From Hyphomonadaceae bacterium (GTDB lineage: Bacteria; Pseudomonadota; Alphaproteobacteria; Caulobacterales; Maricaulaceae): a stretch of DNA of 64,000 nt. The translations under genes were made by a program, and so were the position numbers. Shown here piece by piece: positions 53,218 through 60,691 of the stretch. The notes under the pieces are model-generated. The model was not told the DNA's origin. It made no database searches and saw nothing but the letters and a program-made list of their open reading frames with translations. The DNA lies in NCBI GenBank assembly GCA_013001295.1, contig JABDMW010000028.1, forward strand, positions 181,382-245,381. Reading direction: 5' to 3'. Numbering within the stretch: the stretch's first letter is position 1; each line of letters starts with the position of its first letter.

Positions 53218-54621
53218 GTGTTGGGTTTGCGATTTTTAGGTATCAGTATTTGGCGATATTTGATGGCAACTGCGATTGCGGTTACGCTGCTTGCGCACGC
53301 GCAATCGGCGGCTGCACAGCAACGCGAATTTTACAATGGCGGATTTGAGCAAAACGACCCGCAAGGCGCGGGGGCACCGACTTTTCAAATTTTCGATGAT
53401 TTCGTCGTACCGGAATGGACGGATGCAACGGGTAAAATCGAATTATGGGATTCCGGTTTTCAAGGCGTTATAGCCTATGAAGGGAATGTATTTGCGGAAA
53501 TGAACGCAAATTCGCCGGGAACGCTGCATCAGGACGTTTGTTTGTTGGCTGGAGAGACCATCGGTTGGACATTTGCCCATCGGGCCCGCAATGGTGGCCC
53601 GGACCCGCAAATCGCGATTTTGGAAATTGCCACATCAACCGGGGCAATTTTCCAAACTTTGGCAACGCAAAGCACGACAATTGGCCAGCCATGGCAAGTA
53701 AATACGGGCTCAACGACCTACACGGGTGCGACCGGGACGCAGCGCGTGCAATTCCGCACGACAAACCCGGGTAGTTACGGCAATTTTATTGATGATTTGC
53801 GTTTGGATATCGCCGCCTTTGCCCAATTTAGCGCGGCCTCGAGCTCAGACATGGAAGCAGGCGGTGGTAATATTCCTACCATCATTCTGGATGGCCGGGT
53901 TGAATTTTCAACAACAATTCCGTTCACAATAACCGGTGGGACCGCGACACTTACCGATGATTTTACGGTATCCTCAGGTGTCGTGACCATTCCTGCAGGG
54001 TTGTACAAAGCGCAGGCTTTCCCGCTCCCGATAACCATCGTTGATGATACGGTGGGGGAGCCGGATGAGACGATTGAAATTGCCCTTGGCACGCCGAGTT
54101 CAGGCGAAGTCGTTTTCGCGCATACCGCCTGCGACGGTACCGTGCCGCAAGTGACAACCATTTATACGATCATCAATGATGATGGCCGTATTGAAGCCAA
54201 TAAGTCGGTTGAGATTTATGATCCGACGCTCTCCGGGCTATACGCCGTACCGGGAAGTGATATGATTTACACAATCGATGTTATAAATTCAGGCTTGTTG
54301 GATATAGACAATGACACAATATTTCTGTCCGACGAACTCCCGAGTGAAGTGATTTTTTACAATGGCGATATCGATGATAGCGGGCCGGTAAATGTCGTTG
54401 ATTTTGTTGACTCCGGATCGGGACTTACTTTTGACGAAGCCTTTGATGTTGGGTATTCCAAGGCGGCGGCCAAGCCTGCGAATATGGGCGATTGTGGCGA
54501 TACGCCCGCGGCCGGATATGACCCGACGATACGCCATATTTGTTTTGCACCCAAAGGCATATTTCTATTTGGTGATCCGAACCCTGAATTTGCGGTAAAA
54601 TTCAGGGTAAAGATTAAATAA
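53218..54621 (+). CDS. secreted multidomain surface protein with Calx-beta-like and DUF11-like domains
   Basis: 467 aa. The start is uncertain: GTG at 53218 gives a long signal peptide ending SAAAQ, while ATG at 53263 (MATAIAVTLLAHAQSAAAQ) gives a shorter one. After it come a carbohydrate-binding-like beta domain (FYNGGFEQNDPQGAG, about 38-190), a Calx-beta-like domain (FTVSSGVVTIPAG to DDTVGEPDETIEIAL), and a C-terminal DUF11-type domain (VEIYDPTLSGLYAVPGSDMIYTIDVINSG). All are extracellular beta folds, suggesting adhesion or a surface layer. There is no sorting signal at the C-terminus. Confidence 0.75.
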   Translation: MLGLRFLGISIWRYLMATAIAVTLLAHAQSAAAQQREFYNGGFEQNDPQGAGAPTFQIFDDFVVPEWTDATGKIELWDSGFQGVIAYEGNVFAEMNANSPGTLHQDVCLLAGETIGWTFAHRARNGGPDPQIAILEIATSTGAIFQTLATQSTTIGQPWQVNTGSTTYTGATGTQRVQFRTTNPGSYGNFIDDLRLDIAAFAQFSAASSSDMEAGGGNIPTIILDGRVEFSTTIPFTITGGTATLTDDFTVSSGVVTIPAGLYKAQAFPLPITIVDDTVGEPDETIEIALGTPSSGEVVFAHTACDGTVPQVTTIYTIINDDGRIEANKSVEIYDPTLSGLYAVPGSDMIYTIDVINSGLLDIDNDTIFLSDELPSEVIFYNGDIDDSGPVNVVDFVDSGSGLTFDEAFDVGYSKAAAKPANMGDCGDTPAAGYDPTIRHICFAPKGIFLFGDPNPEFAVKFRVKIK

Positions 54622-54702
54622 GCCGGGGACCCTGTGACGTATCACGGGGGCTGCGCGTGGTACACAAACCGTTTCTGACCCGCACAAACCGGTCTGATAT
54701 CC

Positions 54703-54780
54703 CCTCATCCTGAGAAGCCAGACTCAGGCTGGCATCTCTAAGGATTAGGGAGATCCCGGATCAAGTCCGCGATAACGAGG
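54703..54780. repeat. degenerate palindromic intergenic repeat
   Basis: Imperfect arms opening CCTCATCCTGAG and closing AAGGATTAGG (54703-54750) enclose GCCAG/CTGGC, followed by CCCGGATCAAGTCCG. It resembles the alphaproteobacterial CCTCATCCTGAGG-type repeats and shares a half-motif with the element at 51374-51453. The whole gap 54622-54947 (326 bp) holds no credible gene. Confidence 0.6.
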
Positions 54781-54789
54781 GCTAAAATT

Positions 54790-54806
54790 TTAAATTCAAT
54801 TTAACC
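54790..54806 (+). promoter_or_regulatory. orphan TTAA-N7-TTAACC match between convergent genes
   Basis: A full match to the CtrA consensus, including the trailing CC, but it lies between the ends of two convergent genes with no promoter to serve. The local AT-rich context makes chance likely. Confidence 0.2.
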
Positions 54807-54947
54807 GGACCGAATTACGGTGACCGCAACCGTAATTCTGCTCCCCACTCACAATCTGCTACAACGGCGCATAATCTACTTTATTAACGACAATTTCTTT
54901 AATGCGGCACCGAATCGAAGACTTTCGTACGCGCTCCTAACTCACTA

Positions 54948-55556
54948 TTACGGACAAATAAATTTTATCCAATCGATCTCGATTTTGAACGGGCCGTCTT
55001 TGCCGTCGGCAATGATAATACCGATCTCACCTACTTTAGCCGCATCAAACCGCGCGCCGCTGAGTGGGCGACCGAACAGTGAAGCACGAAGCGCATCAAA
55101 TTTGACGTCGACCTCGGCCCATTTGCCTTCGGGCGTTGACGGGACATCAGCCTGAAATGAGATCAACCGGCCGCGATAGGTAACGTCGGTACGCATTGTG
55201 ATTTTGTAGGCGCGACCATCTGATTTGATGCGCATTTTGAGGCCGCTAGCTTCCGCAAGTTCACCACTCGCAACGCCGGTACGCACGGAGGAAAATCCGC
55301 CGCCATCGGTGTTGATACTTCCTTTGAATATCATCCTATCGTCGTCGAATTCCGGGCCGCCGGATGACCGGCCACCCATAACGCCATCATTAACGGCCCG
55401 CCAGTTCTCGGACGCATCTGTATCGGCAAAATCTATTTTCATGGGACACTCATCAGTTGTTCGGGATTGCGGAGGTTGTTGAGAATATCCATTGGAGGCC
55501 GTTAAAACGGCTACCGTTAATGCAGCGTACACGAGGGGGGACATTAGTCGCGGCAT
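54948..55556 (-). CDS. CIA30 (NDUFAF1-like) family protein, secreted
   Basis: 202 aa. The ATG at 55556 has GGAG 6 nt upstream and starts a signal peptide (MPRLMSPLVYAALTVAVLTASNGYS). The mature part is one beta-sandwich of the CIA30 type: ENWRAVNDGVMGGRSSGG is the family hallmark, with GGGFSSVRT, YRGRLISFQADVPSTPEG and a final FKIEIDWIKF strand. The mitochondrial relative assists complex I assembly; the role of bacterial secreted members is unknown. A Cys near each end (DECPM, FICP) could pair. Confidence 0.85.
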   Translation of the reverse strand: MPRLMSPLVYAALTVAVLTASNGYSQQPPQSRTTDECPMKIDFADTDASENWRAVNDGVMGGRSSGGPEFDDDRMIFKGSINTDGGGFSSVRTGVASGELAEASGLKMRIKSDGRAYKITMRTDVTYRGRLISFQADVPSTPEGKWAEVDVKFDALRASLFGRPLSGARFDAAKVGEIGIIIADGKDGPFKIEIDWIKFICP

Positions 55557-55673
55557 AACGTTCTCCAATGGATGTACTTTCTTTACGCCGGTGTATTTGA
55601 TTTGGATCTGTTCTGAACAGTTTTGATTGGAATTTGCTGGAGTTACGCGCATTCAATTGGAATTTATATAAAA

Positions 55674-56225
55674 TTAAGCGCGATCTGGAAGGCTCTCCAT
55701 CAATTGACCGTAATATTTATCGATGCGGGCGCGTCGCTCATGACTGACATCAACATAGAACTGCTGAAAACCAACCATGGTCGCGTAATCCATCACGGCC
55801 AAATCGATCGCCTGTTGGCTAGTGATATCCTTGGCGTCCTGCCAAAGACGCGCGAGATATTCGACCCGGCGTTTATCGACGCGTGCCACACCCGCCTCGA
55901 CCAATGGCTCGGATCCGGCCCAACGGCGCAGCGCCCGCTCCAGCTCAGCATCTAAACCGGATGCCAGCTTATTAAGCGTCAGTATCCGTCCAATCGGGTC
56001 TTGAATACGCTGTGTTTTATCGATGACCTTTTGAGTCATTTGATCTTCCCAATATGTCATCAATTCCGACACAAAAGCGTCTCGATCTTTGAAATGATGA
56101 TAGAATGATCCTTTCGTTCGCGCGGCATGTGCGCACAATTTATCAATTCGGATGACGCCGGCCCTGTCGCTGACCAGTAATTCTAGTCCGAGGTCCAACC
56201 AGTCTGTTTTTGAAAACCGGGCCAC
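55674..56225 (-). CDS. TetR/AcrR-family transcriptional regulator
   Basis: 183 aa from a GTG at 56225 that shares its G with the upstream gene's TAG (TAGTG); the frame is open further up, but that part overlaps the membrane gene. The N-terminal helix-turn-helix includes LDLGLELLVSDRAGVIRIDKL (given in part) and the recognition helix AARTKGSFYHHFKDRDAFV. The C-terminal ligand domain is helical. Translation is coupled with the membrane gene, and a palindrome in the shared promoter (56625-56643) is the likely operator, so it represses its own operon. Confidence 0.88.
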   Translation of the reverse strand: MARFSKTDWLDLGLELLVSDRAGVIRIDKLCAHAARTKGSFYHHFKDRDAFVSELMTYWEDQMTQKVIDKTQRIQDPIGRILTLNKLASGLDAELERALRRWAGSEPLVEAGVARVDKRRVEYLARLWQDAKDITSQQAIDLAVMDYATMVGFQQFYVDVSHERRARIDKYYGQLMESLPDRA

Positions 56226-56596
56226 TAAAAGAGCAATCCCGCCCAGCCAAATAATGCCGTGGGCAATATCAAGGCCCATTGTGGGAAATGTTTCGGTTTC
56301 AATCGGTTTGTCGCGATCATGAACAAATTCCATAACACGAAAAGACTCGCATATATTGTCGCAAGCCAGGCGAGTTCGATCATTTCGGAATTGGTCGCGG
56401 CAATAAAGTAAAGGGCACCCATGGAAAACAGGACCATGGTGACAATGTGCCAGCAATAATAGTTGGTGAAACGCGAGACATGATCAAATTTAGGCGCGTC
56501 AAGCAATGGCCGGATGACGAATTTCTGTCCTGCAAAGGTGTGAACACACGCCGTAAAAACGGCTGATATTCCTGCAAAGACAAACCACATATTCAT
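56225..56596 (-). CDS. small membrane protein co-transcribed with a TetR regulator
   Basis: 123 aa with four predicted helices (about 2-20, 45-65, 71-92 and 104-121). GGTGGG lies about 5 nt before the ATG at 56596; a second ATG two codons on is possible. Motifs such as HTFAGQKFVIRPLL and FTNYYCWHIVTMVLF recur in small hypothetical membrane proteins. Its function is unknown, and it overlaps the TetR gene by one base. Confidence 0.75.
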   Translation of the reverse strand: MNMWFVFAGISAVFTACVHTFAGQKFVIRPLLDAPKFDHVSRFTNYYCWHIVTMVLFSMGALYFIAATNSEMIELAWLATIYASLFVLWNLFMIATNRLKPKHFPQWALILPTALFGWAGLLF

Positions 56597-56618
56597 ACTA
56601 CCCACCAATCTAAACTCA

Positions 56619-56649
56619 ATATACATACCATTAAGTATGGTATAGTCAA
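56619..56649 (-). promoter_or_regulatory. promoter with TetR-type operator between -35 and -10
   Basis: On the - strand, TTGACT (56649-56644) and TGTATA are 18 nt apart. The spacer holds a perfect 7-bp inverted repeat, ATACCAT/ATGGTAT, with a 5-nt centre (56625-56643). This is the classic place for a repressor to block RNA polymerase, and fits autoregulation by the TetR gene downstream. Confidence 0.6.
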
Positions 56650-56723
56650 TCCATCATGGACGAGCTGGTTTTTGGCGTGAATTTGTGCTATGGGTTTGGT
56701 CGGGCGCGAATTACGGAGTAATC

Positions 56724-57200
56724 ATGAAAATCAATGCAATATCCCTTATCGGGCTGGCCTGTGCCATGTCCTCCCCTGCCATCGCTGGCGATACGTTCAG
56801 CATCACACCGGGAAAATGGAAATCCGAAGTGACGATGCAAATGAACATGGTCGCGCACGGCATGACCATGAACCAACCGGCGCGAACGACATCACATGAA
56901 TATTGCATGACCCCGGAACAAGCCAATATGTCTGCGAAGGACTTTGCCAAACAGATCAACGACAGTTCTGACATGGGAGATATGCAATGCGATGTGGTCG
57001 ACGTTGATGCCGATCCCCCTCGCCTTTCCTATGCGCTTACCTGCACACAAGACGGCATGGAAATGACAATGGAGAACGAATTCACCATGAGCGCAGATGG
57101 GAAATCTGGCACTGGCGACGGCACAATCACGTTTGAAGGGTCCGGCATGAAAATGAACGGGACAACGAAAACCGTGCAGACCTTCCTCGGGGACTGCTGA
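56724..57200 (+). CDS. DUF3617 family secreted protein
   Basis: 158 aa. GGAG is 5 nt before the ATG at 56724; earlier in-frame starts have no site. A signal peptide (MKINAISLIGLACAMSSPAIAG) is followed by the DUF3617 pattern: TPGKWKSEVTMQM, the first Cys in EYCMTPEQA, a second in DMQCDVVD, a third in LTCTQDG and a terminal Cys. The four cysteines probably form two disulfides in the periplasm. Function unknown. Confidence 0.85.
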   Translation: MKINAISLIGLACAMSSPAIAGDTFSITPGKWKSEVTMQMNMVAHGMTMNQPARTTSHEYCMTPEQANMSAKDFAKQINDSSDMGDMQCDVVDVDADPPRLSYALTCTQDGMEMTMENEFTMSADGKSGTGDGTITFEGSGMKMNGTTKTVQTFLGDC

Positions 57201-57210
57201 TCAAAACCAA

Positions 57211-57239
57211 AAAAATGCCCGACGCAGAGCCGGGCTTTT
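57211..57239 (+). terminator. probable intrinsic terminator after the DUF3617 gene
   Basis: GCCCG and CGGGC pair across a 9-nt loop; flanking A and T runs extend the stem after one mismatch. It lies 16 nt past the stop. The stem is short, so efficiency is doubtful. Confidence 0.5.
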
Positions 57240-57259
57240 CAATCAAAATTTCGATAGAG

Positions 57260-57691
57260 CTATTTGAGCCAACCATTACCATTTGCCCAGCGCGAAAACC
57301 AGATCTGGAAAATCGCACCGGCAAATACCACCACGGACATGATTGTTCCGCCCTCAACTTCCGGCATATCGTCGGCCGTCCACTGATAGGCAAATGAAAT
57401 AATCATGAAAATAAATGCAAGCACGTACAGTTTGAATGCCCAGGCATTGCGTAAAAGCAGACACACGCTCCCTGCGATGGCAGAAAATATAGCAATACCC
57501 CATGCCGCCTTGGCCCACATCGGCATGTTTTTGATAAAATCAATCATCTCTTGCCCGAAGGACGCGAGATATTCTTCATTAACCGTCACGGAATTGAAAT
57601 AATCAAACCCGCCGAACAAATTCCATAAAACCGCCAAAACGGCGACAATCCAATACCAATTGGGCACACTCATTGTGTTTGCATCAGTCAT
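57260..57691 (-). CDS. four-helix membrane protein, third of a tandem paralogous trio
   Basis: 143 aa. N-terminal VPNWYWIVAVLAVLWNLFGGFDY is helix 1 (in part), then a periplasmic loop, helices at about 62-80, 84-105 and 113-132, and a C-terminal basic end WLK. The same plan and the motifs P-x-W/Y-W and LLLR-x-x-WAF occur in the two genes upstream. AGGAG is 8 nt before the ATG. Function unknown. Confidence 0.75.
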   Translation of the reverse strand: MTDANTMSVPNWYWIVAVLAVLWNLFGGFDYFNSVTVNEEYLASFGQEMIDFIKNMPMWAKAAWGIAIFSAIAGSVCLLLRNAWAFKLYVLAFIFMIISFAYQWTADDMPEVEGGTIMSVVVFAGAIFQIWFSRWANGNGWLK

Positions 57692-57702
57692 GATCTTTTC
57701 TC

Positions 57703-58125
57703 CTATTTAAGAATACCTTTTTTGGTCATATGCTTTGCGAACCAAACCAGGAAAACACTGATGATTGGGATCATCAGATACATCCACGTCAATGTGTCGA
57801 TCTCCGTCGAAAACCGTAGATAAAGTTGCTGAACCACCACGGCGACCAATGATAAAACCAAGAGCATGAATGCCCATTTCTTTCTAAGCAACAACCCCAA
57901 ACATCCGATTGCGCCAGCGAACACGGCTATCGCGAAGACAACCGTATACCAGCCCGGCAATGCCAAGGTTGCGGCTTTTTCCGCCGCGGTCATTGTCTCC
58001 ATTGCGGCTTCCGGGTCCATTACCTGCATGAGATAGGCGCCGACCCCGAGCAAGTTCCAGATCAATGCGATTCCGCTGACGATCCAAAACCAGACCGGTG
58101 GTTTATTTTCTAATATTTCAGACAT
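57703..58125 (-). CDS. four-helix membrane protein, second of a tandem paralogous trio
   Basis: 140 aa, starting MSEILENKPPVWFWIVSGIA; the helices lie at about 11-33, 61-80, 84-103 and 111-131. It shares LLLRKKWAF and the closing KGILK with its neighbours. AGGGGA precedes the ATG by 5 nt. It is separated from the flanking paralogues by about 10 nt, so the three form one transcript. Confidence 0.75.
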   Translation of the reverse strand: MSEILENKPPVWFWIVSGIALIWNLLGVGAYLMQVMDPEAAMETMTAAEKAATLALPGWYTVVFAIAVFAGAIGCLGLLLRKKWAFMLLVLSLVAVVVQQLYLRFSTEIDTLTWMYLMIPIISVFLVWFAKHMTKKGILK

Positions 58126-58134
58126 AAATTTCCC

Positions 58135-58590
58135 CTATTTAATGATGCCGGCTGAACGTTTCTTGCGCGAAAACCAGACGGCGATAATGCCGAGTATAAC
58201 GACCATAAATTCCATGAATATTTGCCCTGCGCTCATTATGCTGCCTGCACGATCAAGCACAAAACCTTTGAACATGGAAATTAGAATAAATACGAGTGAC
58301 ACAGTATATAACTGCACAGCCCATTTCTTTCGGAGCAATAGGCAAATTGCGCCGGCAACGCCCGAGAATACCGCGACGGCAAAGACGGCAGTCGTCCACG
58401 CAGGTGCGCTCGCGATATAATCTGCGTATCCTTGTGTCATGTCTCCTTCCGCGACGTACTTTGCCAAATCTTCCGCGCTCATTCCTACATTCCCCAGATA
58501 GGCCATAATCCCCATCAATGACCATACGACCAGTAAACCGGTGACGACCCAATAAGATGTAGGCGTATTGTTTTCTGAAATTTCAGACAT
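58135..58590 (-). CDS. four-helix membrane protein, first of a tandem paralogous trio
   Basis: 151 aa, starting MSEISENNTPTSYWVVTGLL, closest to the middle copy (both open MSEI-x-EN). It has four helices, the shared LLLRKKWAVQLY and the closing AGIIK. GGGGAG lies 4 nt before the ATG. The three copies differ mostly in the loop between helices 1 and 2. No known family is assigned with confidence. Confidence 0.75.
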   Translation of the reverse strand: MSEISENNTPTSYWVVTGLLVVWSLMGIMAYLGNVGMSAEDLAKYVAEGDMTQGYADYIASAPAWTTAVFAVAVFSGVAGAICLLLRKKWAVQLYTVSLVFILISMFKGFVLDRAGSIMSAGQIFMEFMVVILGIIAVWFSRKKRSAGIIK

Positions 58591-58715
58591 TTATCTCCCC
58601 TTTAATTGCGCTTCCATTTTTATGGATAACAAGCGTAATATGGCAAATTTTTGCTATAAAAGCCAGAAAATTCAGATAGTTCTAATTTTACAGTTATGAG
58701 GGAGGGTCCGTTCAA

Positions 58716-59171
58716 GTGGTCGACAAAAAATACATTTTCCAAACATTGGTGCTGAGCGGAATAATATTTGGCGGTGGAGCCTGCACCAAATCAAAAGCAC
58801 TTTCACCCATATTCGATTCATCACAAGCGCTGGTCCAGTCCTATAGTGACGCCTACAACGCCAAAAATTTAGTTGGAATGACGGCACTTATGCATGACGA
58901 TATTGAGTGGATTAATCTTGAAGGCTCAGACTTGACGATCATCACCGTGGACAAAGACTCCCTCGTTTCTGAACTCAAATCCTATTTCAATGGAGATAGC
59001 AAGGCCTCAATTCGTTTGTCTGACTGGTCTACAAATGGGGAATATGTATCCGTGAAGGAAACAGTTTCGTTTACGCTCAAAGATGGATCCGAGGTAAGTC
59101 AGGCTTCGCTTTCGGTTTATGAACTGGATGATGGGTTGATCAGACGGGTTTGGTATTTCCCGGCCCAATAA
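58716..59171 (+). CDS. lipoprotein with NTF2/SnoaL-like domain
   Basis: 151 aa from a GTG at 58716, with GGAGG about 10 nt upstream. The signal ends FGGGAC (lipobox, C23). The mature part has the SnoaL/NTF2 pattern: ALVQSYSDAYNAKNLVGMTA, LMHDDIEWINLEGSD, SELKSYFNG, then three strands ending VWYFPAQ. Such domains bind small ligands or act as scaffolds; no catalytic residues are evident. It converges on sucB with only 2 nt between stops. Confidence 0.75.
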   Translation: MVDKKYIFQTLVLSGIIFGGGACTKSKALSPIFDSSQALVQSYSDAYNAKNLVGMTALMHDDIEWINLEGSDLTIITVDKDSLVSELKSYFNGDSKASIRLSDWSTNGEYVSVKETVSFTLKDGSEVSQASLSVYELDDGLIRRVWYFPAQ

Positions 59172-59173
59172 AC

Positions 59174-60682
59174 CTAGAGATCGAGCAACATGCGTTCAGG
59201 ATCTTCGAGACATTCCTTGACCCGCACGAGGAAGGTGACGGCTCCTTTGCCATCAACGATCCTGTGGTCATAAGACAACGCCAAATACATCATCGGGCGA
59301 ATAACGATTTGATCATCTACAACGACCGGGCGCTTTTCAATTTTGTGCATACCAAGGATACCCGACTGTGGCGGGTTGAGGATCGGTGAACTCATCAAAG
59401 AGCCATATACGCCGCCATTGGAAATTGTGAATGTACCACCGCTCATATCGGCCATGGACAGCTCGCCGTCGCGGGCTTTTTGCCCCAGCGCCCCGATGCC
59501 TTTTTCGATACCTGCCAGCGACAGGGTATCGGCGTCGCGCAAAACCGGCACGACCAGCCCTTTGTCCGTGCCGACGGCAATGCTGATATCGTAGAAATTT
59601 TTGTAAATAACATCGGTGCCATCAATTTCTGCATTGACGCTTGGGACGTCTTTTAGCGCCGTGACGCAGGCTTTGACGAAGAAACTCATAAACCCAAGTT
59701 TGACGCCGTGTTTTTTAATAAACACCTCTTTATAGGCTTTACGCATCTCCATGACGGCGCTCATATCCGCCTCATTATAGGTAGTGAGCATGGCCGCCGT
59801 GTTTTGCGCATCTTTTAGCCGACGTGCAATGGTCTGACGCAAGCGCGACATGCGTACACGCTCTTCGCGTGGGCCGATATCACGGGGCGCAGATGAGGTT
59901 ACGGCGGGAGTGGCAGCTACGGGTGCCGGCGTTGCTTTTGCGGCCAAAGCGTCGCCTTTGGTTATCCGACCATCCTTGCCTGTTCCCGCTATGGAACCTG
60001 CGTCCAGGCCTTTTTCTTTGATCATGCGCTGAGCCGATGGCATGGGGTCTTTGCCTGATGCCGCAGGAGCGCTTGCGGACGGTGATGGAGCGGCCTCCGC
60101 GCTCGTGGTCGGCGCGGCGCCCGTGCTCATTTTAGCTAAAAGCGCGCCGACAGCAGCGACTTCACCTTCCGGAACGACAATTTCAGTGATCGTGCCTGAG
60201 GCAGGTGCGACAAGTTCCTGAGCCGCTTTGTCCGTTTCCAGCTCAACGACCGGCTCGTCTTTGGCCACTGTATCGCCAACGCCCTTCATCCAACTGGCAA
60301 CCGTAACTTCGGCAACGCTTTCGCCGACATTGGGCACATGAATTTCAAGCTCTACCCCGCTTTCGGCAGATTTAGCTGCTGGAGCTTCCTTTTTCGGAGC
60401 CGCTTTCTTGGCAGATTTAGACTCTTTTTTTGCCGCTGGTTTGGATTCGCCGCTTCCAAGACGGGCTATCAAGGCACCGACTTCGGCGTTCTCACCTTCA
60501 GCGACGACAATTTCTTCAAGTACGCCGTCTTCGGGTGCAACAAGTTCCTGCGCCGCTTTATCGGTTTCGAGCTCGACCAGCGCCTCGTCCTTTTTGACAG
60601 CTTCGCCTACTTTTTTAAACCAGGTCGCGACCGTAACTTCGCTGACACTTTCGCCGACATTGGGTACTTTAATATCCGTCAT
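59174..60682 (-). CDS. sucB: dihydrolipoyl succinyltransferase (E2 of 2-oxoglutarate dehydrogenase) with two lipoyl domains
   Basis: 502 aa core of the complex; transfers succinyl from lipoyl to CoA. Two lipoyl domains are present, with lipoyl-lysines K42 and K152, each in [12 protein letters not shown] and exactly 110 residues apart. They are joined by a Lys/Ala-rich linker. A peripheral subunit-binding domain ([20 protein letters not shown]) and the catalytic domain follow, with the active-site SYDHRIVDG near the C-terminus. OdhB proteins usually carry one lipoyl domain. It begins 9 nt after sucA. Confidence 0.96.
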   Translation of the reverse strand: MTDIKVPNVGESVSEVTVATWFKKVGEAVKKDEALVELETDKAAQELVAPEDGVLEEIVVAEGENAEVGALIARLGSGESKPAAKKESKSAKKAAPKKEAPAAKSAESGVELEIHVPNVGESVAEVTVASWMKGVGDTVAKDEPVVELETDKAAQELVAPASGTITEIVVPEGEVAAVGALLAKMSTGAAPTTSAEAAPSPSASAPAASGKDPMPSAQRMIKEKGLDAGSIAGTGKDGRITKGDALAAKATPAPVAATPAVTSSAPRDIGPREERVRMSRLRQTIARRLKDAQNTAAMLTTYNEADMSAVMEMRKAYKEVFIKKHGVKLGFMSFFVKACVTALKDVPSVNAEIDGTDVIYKNFYDISIAVGTDKGLVVPVLRDADTLSLAGIEKGIGALGQKARDGELSMADMSGGTFTISNGGVYGSLMSSPILNPPQSGILGMHKIEKRPVVVDDQIVIRPMMYLALSYDHRIVDGKGAVTFLVRVKECLEDPERMLLDL

Positions 60683-60691
60683 GGACTTTTC

